Below, in pieces: positions 17,009-25,322 of a stretch of 34,646 nt of DNA. The DNA is from Ignavibacteriales bacterium (GTDB taxonomy: Bacteria; Bacteroidota; Ignavibacteria; UBA10030). Both the position numbers and the translations under genes were made by a program. The notes beneath the pieces were generated by a model. The model saw only the letters and a program-made list of their open reading frames with translations. It did no database searches and was not told the DNA's origin. The stretch's first letter is position 1. Each line of letters opens with the position of its first letter. The stretch spans positions 1-34,646 of the forward strand of contig JAPLFP010000149.1 of NCBI GenBank assembly GCA_026390585.1, read 5' to 3'.

Positions 17009-18292
17009 TCATGAGTACCTAGATCTGGAAACAAGATACTCCATGTAACGTGACTTTATCTGGCGGCTGGCCATCACTTGCTTCACCGGCGGAAGCTTCA
17101 GTATGACGCCGAGAATAGCCGCCATTGCCCGATGATTCCATAATGCGCGATTGTCGTATATCAGGTTCTGCAGCTTTCCCCGCTCAATAGCCATGACAAC
17201 AGCGCGATGAGTCGAATTCAGCGGCGTGATCACGCGTTGAGCACGCTCCTTCAATCGTAGACTCTCTTCCCGGCAACTGCGGACACAGACACCACAACCG
17301 AGACAAAGTTCCTCATCGATTCTGGCTCGTTTCCTCTTTTTGTGGTTTGGATCGCCTGCTGATACCAGGCCCATGGCTTCCACGGGGCAAACATCAACGC
17401 ACTTCCCACAGCCATTACAGGTGGATTCGTCGATGACCGGGATATAGTTGGTCGTGTGGACAGGGTGCAATGTTCCGAAACGTTTTGCCGCCAACATTGC
17501 CTCACAGCAGCATCCACAACAGTTGCAGATGAAGCTCACACGTTCCCGACCATTTTCCCCAAACTGAACGAGATTGTAGTCATACGCCTGGTTCAGCAGT
17601 TCCAGGTCTTCCTCCGCATCCACAGAGCGTGCAATGCCGTGCTTGATGAGCGATTCCGCTGCATCATTGAACGTCATGCAGATATTCATCGGGGCGGAAC
17701 AGGCTTTGCCAAGATGTTCCATTTTGTGACGGCAGTAGCACACACCGACAGCACGATGACTGGCGGTCTTGATGACCTCGCTGGCCCGTTCATAGTCGAG
17801 AACATGCAGGGAGAGGTCCGGGGTCAGGGACGGTTCGTGAACAAATGCCCTTCCTAATTGGGTTTCGCCCGTCGCGAACAGAGCCGTGACAAAGTCATCT
17901 TCAACGTTCAGGTATTGATAGAACAATTCGGCAAGGGCTTTTTGATCGATGTCATTCCGCACCCGCATCATCGAAAACTCGAAAAAGCCCGCCATCGGAG
18001 GCGGGAGGCTGTAGATTGACTCCCCATCCTGATCGACGTCGATGAGAAGTCCCCGATCAGCAAGTTTGTCCAGTATGGATCGCGCTTCAGCAGCCGTCAC
18101 CATCCATATTCTGGCGGCATCGTCGGTGCGGAAGGGCTTGATAGGAAGCAGGGCGACGCGCTGAGCTTCTTCTTCAGAGAAAAGCATCTGGAGAATCCGG
18201 TACAGGAGATCAGACGGTGGAGCACCCTGAGGAAAACGATTCAAGCGCTCAACCAGGTTCTGATACGCGCCCCTCGTGGTGAGGTGTGCCAT
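17009..18292 (-). CDS. Multi-cluster [4Fe-4S] ferredoxin-type protein
   Basis: This is a 427-residue cytoplasmic protein. Residues 1-160 form a helical, winged-helix-like part. A Cys group follows (C185, C187, C198, C205: CYCRHK...ACSAPMNIC), then an unusual run CNCCGCCC at 256-263. Two classical ferredoxin motifs come next: CNGCGKCVDVCP at 292-303 and CLGCGVCVRSC at 330-340. At least two [4Fe-4S] clusters are expected, with extra cysteines for a third site. It lies between two URO-D-like genes on the same strand, 64 nt after one of them. It could supply low-potential electrons, for example for corrinoid reactivation. That role is inferred from context. Confidence 0.85.
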   Translation of the reverse strand: MAHLTTRGAYQNLVERLNRFPQGAPPSDLLYRILQMLFSEEEAQRVALLPIKPFRTDDAARIWMVTAAEARSILDKLADRGLLIDVDQDGESIYSLPPPMAGFFEFSMMRVRNDIDQKALAELFYQYLNVEDDFVTALFATGETQLGRAFVHEPSLTPDLSLHVLDYERASEVIKTASHRAVGVCYCRHKMEHLGKACSAPMNICMTFNDAAESLIKHGIARSVDAEEDLELLNQAYDYNLVQFGENGRERVSFICNCCGCCCEAMLAAKRFGTLHPVHTTNYIPVIDESTCNGCGKCVDVCPVEAMGLVSAGDPNHKKRKRARIDEELCLGCGVCVRSCREESLRLKERAQRVITPLNSTHRAVVMAIERGKLQNLIYDNRALWNHRAMAAILGVILKLPPVKQVMASRQIKSRYMEYLVSRSRYS

Positions 18293-18356
18293 AGTGATTA
18301 GGGAGAATGATGATCGAGTACCAAATTCCTACGGCCGAACCTTAACCTGGGCCTGT

Positions 18357-19505
18357 CTATCCCCAGGTATCGACCGCTTCGCGAAGCAGCTGCAACTTTG
18401 AACGATCGACTCTCGGGGCGACTGAACACGCAGTGCTCAGAATGAACCCGCCCCCCTCTTTCCCCACCTCCAACCGCTGCCTGGCATCGGTGAGAATCTT
18501 TGCAGCATCGCCATACAGAAGCGTATTAACTGAATCGATGTTTCCTTTGATGAACCCGCGACCCCCAGTCCGTCGCTTCGCGTCTTTCAGCTCAACATCG
18601 CCAAGCGGTGGAGGATCAAGGCACTCGATTCCGCTCACCCCGGCATCGAACATCAATTCAAGTCGGTCCGACACTGCTCCACACGTGTGAGTGTAGATAT
18701 GCACTCCCTTTGCTCTGACCGCCTGAGCAACTTCAGACTCATACGGAAGAACAAACTCGCTGTAGGCATCCCTTGAAATAAAACCTGCGCCGGCGAATGG
18801 TGACGAAACTTTGATCGCATCTACTCCCTCATCGCACATATCGACGGCCAGCCGTTTAACCAACGCCGTAAACCGAGCCAGTACACCTTTGCATTTGTCG
18901 GGTTCACTCAGAAGGCCAAGCAGCCCCTCCTGATAACCAAACAGATCGAGAAAATAATCAAACGGTGAAGTGATTTCCCCGTGAACAGAATACGAACCAC
19001 CAATGCTCGATCGAATGAGTCGAAACACGTCAAATCGGTGCAGCGAATCAATTGCGAATCTCAGTCCTTGCGACACCGGAATGTACGCCAACGTGGCGGG
19101 CAGTTCCTTCTGGTCAAATTCGCTGAGGACCGGATACCGGATTTCCTGATCCAGCGGCTGCGGCAGATCATCCGACAGATAGCGGATGCGCTCACCATTC
19201 TGCCAGACTATTTCCTCTAACCCGCCCACGACCGACCGGGACCGGATATTGTTTCTCCAGTCAGGATCATGACCGTGTAGACTCACAAGCACCCCGTCGA
19301 AACCGTAGATCTCGCGGAGTTTGATCAGCCCCTCGGCAAAAACATTGACGTCATGCCAGAACTCCAACGGAGAGACATCGAGTTGCAGGAGCATATGCCC
19401 AATGCTGAGCTGGCACATGACCGGGACGCGATCCGGAGTTTTCAGATCCATTGCGTCCCGAATTCTCTGCCGGGGAGAGTTGCGTCCGTTACGGGTTGTC
19501 TGCAT
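18357..19505 (-). CDS. URO-D-family methyltransferase-like protein with intact zinc-site residues
   Basis: This 382-residue protein has the URO-D fold, with an N-terminal SPRQRIRDAMDLKTPDRVPVM. The zinc ligands of MtaA/CmuA-type methyltransferases are all present: H273 and C275 in YTHTCGA and C360 in STACSVAP. The GNIDSVNTLLYG segment is typical of the family. This makes a cobalamin- or coenzyme M-type methyltransferase more likely than HemE. There is no Shine-Dalgarno before ATG 19505. It is followed after 64 nt by the multi-[4Fe-4S] protein, and a repeat element lies just upstream. The methyl donor is unknown. Confidence 0.82.
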   Translation of the reverse strand: MQTTRNGRNSPRQRIRDAMDLKTPDRVPVMCQLSIGHMLLQLDVSPLEFWHDVNVFAEGLIKLREIYGFDGVLVSLHGHDPDWRNNIRSRSVVGGLEEIVWQNGERIRYLSDDLPQPLDQEIRYPVLSEFDQKELPATLAYIPVSQGLRFAIDSLHRFDVFRLIRSSIGGSYSVHGEITSPFDYFLDLFGYQEGLLGLLSEPDKCKGVLARFTALVKRLAVDMCDEGVDAIKVSSPFAGAGFISRDAYSEFVLPYESEVAQAVRAKGVHIYTHTCGAVSDRLELMFDAGVSGIECLDPPPLGDVELKDAKRRTGGRGFIKGNIDSVNTLLYGDAAKILTDARQRLEVGKEGGGFILSTACSVAPRVDRSKLQLLREAVDTWG

Positions 19506-19549
19506 TCGTCGATGTCAAAGAACTGCTACAGGGCCGGTCGAAAAGTGAC

Positions 19550-19634
19550 GCCACGAACTCACAAGGACACCAAGGTGTGAGAGAGGACTTCATCGTTTCT
19601 TTTGTTTCTCTTTGTGCCTTGGAGCCTTTGTGGC
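19550..19634. repeat. Imperfect inverted-repeat (REP/MITE-like) element
   Basis: The left arm 19550-19574 starts GCCACGAACTCACAAGG. The right arm 19610-19634 ends GCCTTTGTGGC. The arms pair at about 17 of 25 positions around a 35-nt centre. The wording (CACGAA, CACAAGG, CTTTGTG) is like the intergenic 'acgaaggcacgaag' elements common in environmental genomes. A similar half-arm occurs at 22183-22197. It sits between the barrel-protein stop and the URO-D-like gene. Confidence 0.5.
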
Positions 19635-19659
19635 TGACAAGGGGTTTTCGTCTATGCCC

Positions 19660-20295
19660 CTAGAAGACAAATCCAAATCCGAAAGACATGTCATAGCCGT
19701 TGAAGTTGTTCCGTGCCCCGACTGGTGTCTTGAAATCGGCCATCAAGTTGTAGGCCACGTTTGCGTTGAGCTTGAACCAACTTCCAAGGAGCGCATCGAT
19801 GCCGACGCCAACGCGTCCGCCGATCACGGATTCTGAGTGGGCAGACTGGAAGAAGAGTGAGTTCTCAGCCTCAGAGCCAATGTAGGAACCGATACCCAGG
19901 GCTACGAAGGGGCGTACGCGATCTTCAGGCTCTGGTTGTGGGAGATAGTATCTCATCCCGATGAGAACTGAGACGACGGAGGACGCCCGCTGCTGAATAT
20001 TAGAGAGTGAGATCATCGAGGACGCTTCACCGGAAAGCATGGATGCCTCAACGGTGACTGCAAAATACTCTCTCATCCAGTAGCTGTAACCCACGCCGCC
20101 GACAAAACCGCTCGTCTTTGCTGACTGCTTGATTCCGGTCATTGATATTTGCTGACCTGTCTGCGCCTCATTCCAGAGTCCGATATTGACTTCAAAAGAC
20201 GAAGACCCTTTTAGCGGGCCGGGTTGGCCAAACACGAGGCTCGTCATTGCCGCGAGGACAAGGCAGAGAGATACGACTGATCGATTTGCGTTCAT
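19660..20295 (-). CDS. Outer-membrane beta-barrel protein
   Basis: This 211-residue protein has a clear signal peptide (MNANRSVVSLCLVLAAMTSLVFG, cleavage near Q24). Alternating hydrophobic/polar strands follow, with Gly and aromatic residues and a terminal phenylalanine (FGFGFVF) typical of OMPs folded by BAM. It resembles small 8-strand barrels of the outer membrane protein beta-barrel domain group. GGAGG 6 nt before ATG 20295 fixes the start. A longer in-frame extension up to 20472 overlaps hypD and was rejected. Function unknown. It begins 56 nt after the hypD stop. Confidence 0.8.
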   Translation of the reverse strand: MNANRSVVSLCLVLAAMTSLVFGQPGPLKGSSSFEVNIGLWNEAQTGQQISMTGIKQSAKTSGFVGGVGYSYWMREYFAVTVEASMLSGEASSMISLSNIQQRASSVVSVLIGMRYYLPQPEPEDRVRPFVALGIGSYIGSEAENSLFFQSAHSESVIGGRVGVGIDALLGSWFKLNANVAYNLMADFKTPVGARNNFNGYDMSFGFGFVF

Positions 20296-20351
20296 GACCC
20301 ACCTCCCAAAGATGGTTTGACAATCAACGTCGAATCGCAACAACTTGAATC

Positions 20352-21368
20352 TTACGAACTGGGCAAACGTGCGCGTCCAAAATGATAGTACGCTGCACAA
20401 GCACCTTCTGATGAGACCATCGGGGCACCGAGCGGACGCTCCGGCGTGCATTCTTTGCCAAAGGCGCTGCACTCGTGCGGTTTCCTGAGACCCTGCAACA
20501 CCTGCCCCGCGATGCAGAGAGGTGATTCGTCCGCATGAAGCTCACCAACATCAAAGACCTTCTCCGCGTCGAAGGCGGAGAACGAACTGGCAAGACCGTA
20601 GCCGCTGGATGGAATTGTCCCTATCCCTCTCCACTTCCGATCGATCGTCACAAAAACCTCGGAGAGGAGTTTTCTGGCCGGCAAGTTTCCTTCGCGCCTC
20701 ACAGAGCGCGCATACTGGTTCTCTACTTCGACTCTCCCTTCTTCCAATTGCTTGACCGTCATGTAGATACCCTGCAGGATATCGACGGGCTCAAATCCTG
20801 TCACGACGATCGGGACTTTGTACTTCGCTGCGATCGGAATGTACTCGTCGTACCCCATGATTGTGCAAACATGGCCGGCAGCCAGAAAACCCTGAATGAG
20901 GTTTGCAGGAGACGAAAGGAGCGCTTCCATCGCGGGGGGCACGAGAACATGAGAACAGAGAATTGAGAAGTTGGTCAGACCAAGTCGCTTCGCTTGAAAC
21001 ACCGACATCGCGTTCGCCGGAGCTGTTGTTTCGAAGCCAACCGCAAGGAACACAACTTTCTTGCCGGGGTTCTGCTGGGCTATCTTTACGGCATCGAGTG
21101 GCGAGTAAACGATTCGGATATCACCCCCCTCCGCCTTAACGCTCAGAAGGTCCTTTTTTGACCCGGGCACGCGGAGCATATCCCCAAACGATGCGAAAAT
21201 CACATCAGGCGTGGAGGCAATGACAATAGCTTTGTCGATGATCTCGAGAGGGGTCACGCAGACGGGGCATCCAGGACCGTGAATCAGGATATTCGTCAAT
21301 GTAGCGCATGGCGGAATTGCTTGTTCAAGGTCTCTCCTCGCACTCTCACGAAAGAGATAACAATGCAA
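20352..21368 (-). CDS. hypD: Hydrogenase maturation protein HypD, N-terminally truncated
   Basis: HypD is the scaffold, with HypC, on which the Fe(CN)2CO unit of [NiFe]-hydrogenase is built. From [11 protein letters not shown] (residue 30 of this frame) onward, about 309 residues match E. coli HypD in length and order, including [25 protein letters not shown] and the four C-terminal Cys of the [4Fe-4S] site ([19 protein letters not shown]). Before that, the usual 60 residues with the essential CGGHTH cysteine are absent. The only start in this frame is TTG 21368, giving an unrelated N-terminus. In another frame, ATG 21309 begins MRYIDEY, the classic HypD N-terminus. A deletion of about 50 codons with a frame change explains both. 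Activity is unlikely unless this is an assembly error. Confidence 0.85.
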   Translation of the reverse strand: MHCYLFRESARRDLEQAIPPCATLTNILIHGPGCPVCVTPLEIIDKAIVIASTPDVIFASFGDMLRVPGSKKDLLSVKAEGGDIRIVYSPLDAVKIAQQNPGKKVVFLAVGFETTAPANAMSVFQAKRLGLTNFSILCSHVLVPPAMEALLSSPANLIQGFLAAGHVCTIMGYDEYIPIAAKYKVPIVVTGFEPVDILQGIYMTVKQLEEGRVEVENQYARSVRREGNLPARKLLSEVFVTIDRKWRGIGTIPSSGYGLASSFSAFDAEKVFDVGELHADESPLCIAGQVLQGLRKPHECSAFGKECTPERPLGAPMVSSEGACAAYYHFGRARLPSS

Positions 21369-21503
21369 AATATGATATCAGTGAGTCAGAGTCAACCAAA
21401 GTCGCTGTAGTCCTTTGCAGTTCTGCTTATGATCGGTTCAACGAAAAATCTCCGGATTGAGGATGATCCCAACTATTCACCATAGACCTCGGAGAAATAG
21501 TAC

Positions 21504-21550
21504 TTGACTTCTCATCCTTTCCTTTTTATCATTGACTAAGTAGTCAGTCA
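21504..21550 (+). promoter_or_regulatory. Promoter with overlapping palindromic operator for the TetR operon
   Basis: TTGACT (21504-21509) and TATCAT (21527-21532) are separated by exactly 17 nt, a good sigma-70-type pair. Directly after the -10 lies the perfect palindrome TGACTA-AG-TAGTCA (21533-21546), extended by GTCA, as in many TetR-family operators. Repressor bound there would cover the transcription start, so autorepression by the following gene is likely. Confidence 0.7.
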
Positions 21551-21567
21551 TAACAATCGGTATCACC

Positions 21568-22164
21568 ATGTCTCCACGCTCGAAGGAACTGTCGAAGCAG
21601 ATGAAGGCGGAAAGTCGCAGTGCTATCATTGCGGCTGCGCTGGAACTGTTTGCCAAGAAGGGCTTTTCCGCGACGACAACAGAGCAGATCGCGAAAAAGG
21701 CAAGGGTCTCCAAAGGGCTTATTTTCACCCACTTCCCCACCAAACAAGAGGTTCTGCTGGCCATCATCAACGAGGAATTCGATCGCCTGCTGCCGAATCC
21801 TCACGAGAATGCCGATGCGCAATCTCCCAAGGAACGATTCATCTTCCTTGTCGACAGTTGGATGGACATGCTCAAGAACAAACCGCTTCTGGTGCGGCTC
21901 ACACTGCAACTGAATCTCGATGATGAATATCGCAAGCTCATGAAGAAGAAAGGCAAACAGTACATCGAGATCTACTCCGAGAGAATGCGCGAGCTGTTGG
22001 TGGAGCTGGGATCAAAGAACCCCGACCTCGATTCCTATCTGCTTTCGATGGTCTTCGACGGCTTTGCGTCGAACTATACTGTCGCCCCAGACCTCTTCCC
22101 CATCGACGCGATCAAAGACTATTTTGTTGACATCATGCTTGCAAGGTGGAAACGTCGCAAATGA
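21568..22164 (+). CDS. TetR-family transcriptional regulator
   Basis: This 198-residue repressor has an N-terminal helix-turn-helix (residues about 18-60: IIAAALELFAKKGFSATTTEQIAKKARVSKGLIFTHFPTKQEVLLAII), the TetR signature. The helical C-terminal part should form the dimer and ligand pocket. It is first in a plus-strand operon with an outer-membrane protein, an ABC exporter and a LolA-like protein. A palindrome suited to its binding overlaps the promoter. The likely role is autorepression and control of the exporter in response to an unknown ligand. Confidence 0.92.
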   Translation: MSPRSKELSKQMKAESRSAIIAAALELFAKKGFSATTTEQIAKKARVSKGLIFTHFPTKQEVLLAIINEEFDRLLPNPHENADAQSPKERFIFLVDSWMDMLKNKPLLVRLTLQLNLDDEYRKLMKKKGKQYIEIYSERMRELLVELGSKNPDLDSYLLSMVFDGFASNYTVAPDLFPIDAIKDYFVDIMLARWKRRK

Positions 22165-22204
22165 ATTGCACGCTGGTCACAGAACGAAGGCACGAAGAAA
22201 TGAA

Positions 22205-23374
22205 ATGCTCATGAGAATACTGAAGCCATATGTAGTTCTTCTCTTGTGCGGCGGCGTGTCGGCAGGATTCGGACAAACATGGTCAGTTCACGGTCAGGCT
22301 TCGGCGTGGCTCATGTCTCACATTGAAGAACCTTCACTCACGCAATCCGGTCTTCGATACCTTCCGGAGCTGTCGCTCACGGAAGATCTCGGTGGTGGCA
22401 TCACCGGAGATCTGGATCTGGTTATGAACGGCAAGGCAACGGCAAGTTTCGCGAAGAGCCAACAACCACAATTTGACGGGACCGCGAGGCTCTATCGCGC
22501 TTGGATGCGTATCGCATCAGAGAAGCTCGAATTCCGCGCCGGCCTACAGAAACTCAATTTCGGCTCTGCGACCCTGTTCAGACCTTTAATGTGGTTTGAT
22601 AGTGTTGACCCGCGGGATCCACTGCAATTGACCAATGGTGTTTACGGTTTGCTCGCACGCTATTATTTCCTCGACAATGCAAATATCTGGCTCTGGGGGC
22701 TCTATGGCAATAGTGAGGCGAAAGGTTGGGAAGTCGTTCCTACCACGGAAAAGAGTTTTGAATATGGTGGAAGAGTACAGATTCCGGCATGGACCGGCGA
22801 AGTCGGAGCCACCTACCATCACCGCGAGGCGGATTTCACCCATCTACTGACGCTCACACTTTACGCCACCAAGGCGCGAACTTCCGAAGATCGCTTCGCC
22901 CTGGACGGCAAATGGAACATCGGAATCGGTGCATGGTTCGAAGCCGCTCTTACACATGATCAAACAGATCTCCCCTATAGGAAATATCAGAGACAATGGA
23001 CGTTGGGAGGTGACTATACATTCGACATCGGCAACGGACTGAACGCTCTGACCGAGTACTTCCGTTCCGACAACCCTGACGCGCCCTTTGCCAACGCAAA
23101 CGGATCGCGGTTCTCTGCCCTCTCTTTAAACTATCCTCTGGGCCTCATCGACCGGGTATCTTGTATCCTCTACCGTGATTGGTCAAATCAAGAATGGTAC
23201 CGGCTGATCACCTGGCAAAGGACCTATGACAACTGGATGTTTTATCTCCTCGGATTCTGGAACCCGAAAGACGTCGGACTTTATGGAATTCCAGCCATGA
23301 ATACGTCTGCGCAATCTGTTGCCAATCCGTTTGCCGGGACCGGAATCCAGCTCATGCTCGTGTTTAATCACTGA
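22205..23374 (+). CDS. Outer-membrane beta-barrel (porin-like) protein
   Basis: This protein has about 389 residues, with a signal peptide (MRILKPYVVLLLCGGVSAGFG) and a beta-strand-rich body with many aromatic residues at strand ends. It fits a 14-18 strand barrel. I chose the start at ATG 22205, or ATG 22211 (MRILK) in the same frame. An in-frame extension to 22064 overlaps tetR by 101 nt and was rejected. A half-arm of a repeat (acgaaggcacgaag) lies just before the start. It is 40 nt downstream of tetR and 32 nt upstream of the ABC ATPase, so it probably forms the outer-membrane part of the export system. No specific family recognised. Confidence 0.75.
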   Translation: MLMRILKPYVVLLLCGGVSAGFGQTWSVHGQASAWLMSHIEEPSLTQSGLRYLPELSLTEDLGGGITGDLDLVMNGKATASFAKSQQPQFDGTARLYRAWMRIASEKLEFRAGLQKLNFGSATLFRPLMWFDSVDPRDPLQLTNGVYGLLARYYFLDNANIWLWGLYGNSEAKGWEVVPTTEKSFEYGGRVQIPAWTGEVGATYHHREADFTHLLTLTLYATKARTSEDRFALDGKWNIGIGAWFEAALTHDQTDLPYRKYQRQWTLGGDYTFDIGNGLNALTEYFRSDNPDAPFANANGSRFSALSLNYPLGLIDRVSCILYRDWSNQEWYRLITWQRTYDNWMFYLLGFWNPKDVGLYGIPAMNTSAQSVANPFAGTGIQLMLVFNH

Positions 23375-23406
23375 GATTTCGAATGCAGCAACTCAAAGGA
23401 AAATGA

Positions 23407-24141
23407 ATGGCACCCAGAACACACTCGACGACCCCAGAGACGAAGAATTCCACTTTGATAAGAACGGAGAATCTCGACAAGATCTATCCTCTGGGACTCA
23501 ACACGCTGAAGGCGTTGAACCATGTAAATCTTTCAATCTCCAAAGGCGAATTCCTCGGGTTGGTCGGACCCAGCGGTTCGGGCAAAACGACATTGTTGAA
23601 TATCATCGGTTCTCTTGACAGTCCAACCAGCGGCAGCGCAGAAGTACTTGGACGCAAAATAGAATCGCTTTCCCACAACGACGCTGCCCGACTCCGCAAC
23701 AAGCATATTGGTTTCATTTTCCAGACTTATAACCTCCTTCCAGTCTACACTGTGTTCGAAAACGTGGAGTTTCCGTTGTTGCTTCTCGGGATCGATTCTT
23801 CGCTCCGCAAGATACGAGTGATGGATGCCCTTGAATGGGTCGGACTAGCTGACCGTGCTGACTCTAAGCCTGCGCAACTCTCGGGAGGACAAAGTCAGCG
23901 CGTAGCAATCGCCAGGGCGATCGTCAAGAGACCGGAACTTGTCCTGGCCGACGAACCAACAGCCAACCTCGATGCGGAGAATTCACATCACATCATGAAG
24001 ACCATGCAACAACTCAACAAGGACCTTGCGACGACGTTCGTTTTTGCCACACACGACGAAAAGGTCATTGGGTACGTCAGGAGAAAGATCAGCCTTGTTG
24101 ACGGCAGGATTGAGAAGGACGAGAAGCAACCACGACGCTGA
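23407..24141 (+). CDS. ABC transporter ATPase, LolD/MacB type
   Basis: This 244-residue ATPase drives the two FtsX-type permeases encoded next. Walker A is GPSGSGKT (54-61), the Q-loop is FQTYNLLPVYTV, the signature is LSGGQSQR, Walker B is LVLADEP, followed by TANLD, and the switch histidine is in FATHD. FQTYNLLP followed by VxENVxxP is typical of the MacB/LolD subfamily, which extracts lipoproteins or exports substrates mechanically. AAAGGA sits 6 nt before ATG 23407. Confidence 0.93.
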   Translation: MAPRTHSTTPETKNSTLIRTENLDKIYPLGLNTLKALNHVNLSISKGEFLGLVGPSGSGKTTLLNIIGSLDSPTSGSAEVLGRKIESLSHNDAARLRNKHIGFIFQTYNLLPVYTVFENVEFPLLLLGIDSSLRKIRVMDALEWVGLADRADSKPAQLSGGQSQRVAIARAIVKRPELVLADEPTANLDAENSHHIMKTMQQLNKDLATTFVFATHDEKVIGYVRRKISLVDGRIEKDEKQPRR

Positions 24142-24149
24142 GGCACGAT

Positions 24150-25322
24150 ATGTATATTTTCAAACTCGCATTTCGAAACATACTGGGCGCCGGACTTCGT
24201 ACCTGGCTTAATGTTGTTGCCCTTTCTTTCTCGTTCGTCGCCATTATCTTCCTCCAGGGCATTTATACGGGAATGAACGATCAGGTCGAACAGGCAACAA
24301 TAGATGCGTTCTACGGAGGCGGCCAATTCTGGGAGAAGTCATATGATCCTTATGATCCTCTGACTCTCGATGACGCTCATGCCCCACTCCCCGCATCGCT
24401 TGAGGATCTCGTGAAGAGCGGACAAGCGGCTCCTCTTCTGATCCGTCCTGCTGCAATCTACCCTGAAGGACGTTTTCGGACGATTCTTCTCAAAGGGATT
24501 GCTCCACAACAAAACGTATTGTCCATCCCTTCCTCTCTCTTGAAGGATGGTGAGGGCTTAATACCAGCTCTCATTGGTACTAGAATGGCGAAGAGCACCG
24601 GACTTCACAAAGGGGACGAGCTCACGATCCAATGGCGTGATGCCCACGGCACCTTCGATGCGAGGACCGTGGTGATCGCTGACATCGTAAGAACGTCCGT
24701 CCAGGAAATCGATAATGGGCAGGTATGGATCCCGTTGGATCAGCTTCAGTCTCTTTCGGCGATGCCCGGTCATGCCACAATGGTCGTTCTCAAAAGGAAT
24801 ACTCAGCCTCCGGCGATGCTCCAAGGATGGGAGTTCAGAAGCCTTGATTATCTCCTTCAGGACTTACATGCTGTCGTGAGGAGCAAGAGAATCGGCGGAA
24901 GTATTTTGTATCTCGTCCTCTTGTTCCTGGCGATGCTCGCAATTTTTGATACGCAAGTCCTCTCAATATTCCGCCGCAAGAAGGAGATGGGAACGCTGAT
25001 GGCACTCGGAATGACTCGATGGAGCATCATCGAGCTCTTCACGCTGGAAGGGGGATTGCACGGCATTCTAGCGGCGTGCGTCGCTGCCCTGTATGGGATC
25101 CCGCTGCTCGGGTACATTGCGAGAACGGGCTGGGAGCTGCCAGGAGCGGCCGACACCGTTGGCTTCGCCATTGGGGAGAAACTCTTCCCCACCTACTCTG
25201 CCGGGCTTATAGTTGGAACCACAGTTTTGGTTCTCCTTGTCACAACGATTGTCAGCTTCTTGCCTACGAGGAAGATTGCACAATTGAAACCAACTGATGC
25301 ACTCAGGGGGAAAATGTCATGA
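24150..25322 (+). CDS. ABC transporter permease, FtsX/LolC/E type
   Basis: This 390-residue permease has one N-terminal helix (about 15-40), a large periplasmic domain (about 45-245) and three C-terminal helices. The FtsX motif SIFRRKKEMGTLMALGMTRWSIIELFTLEGGLHGI is present, and the end reads LKPTDALRG as in LolC/LolE. It begins 8 nt after the ATPase gene and overlaps the next permease by 4 nt (ATGA), so the proteins probably form a heterodimer. Substrate: a lipoprotein or lipid-like molecule, inferred from the LolA-like partner. Confidence 0.9.
   Translation: MYIFKLAFRNILGAGLRTWLNVVALSFSFVAIIFLQGIYTGMNDQVEQATIDAFYGGGQFWEKSYDPYDPLTLDDAHAPLPASLEDLVKSGQAAPLLIRPAAIYPEGRFRTILLKGIAPQQNVLSIPSSLLKDGEGLIPALIGTRMAKSTGLHKGDELTIQWRDAHGTFDARTVVIADIVRTSVQEIDNGQVWIPLDQLQSLSAMPGHATMVVLKRNTQPPAMLQGWEFRSLDYLLQDLHAVVRSKRIGGSILYLVLLFLAMLAIFDTQVLSIFRRKKEMGTLMALGMTRWSIIELFTLEGGLHGILAACVAALYGIPLLGYIARTGWELPGAADTVGFAIGEKLFPTYSAGLIVGTTVLVLLVTTIVSFLPTRKIAQLKPTDALRGKMS

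Noticed and set aside
12156-19505. The two URO-D genes as haem-pathway uroporphyrinogen decarboxylase (hemE)
   Set aside because: They resemble MtaA-like proteins, sit with rhamnose and Fe-S genes, and no other haem gene is near.
20296-20472. N-terminal extension of the small barrel protein
   Set aside because: It overlaps the hypD end, whereas ATG 20295 has GGAGG and a proper signal peptide.
22064-22204. N-terminal extension of the porin-like protein
   Set aside because: It lies inside tetR and would put a signal peptide in the middle of the protein.
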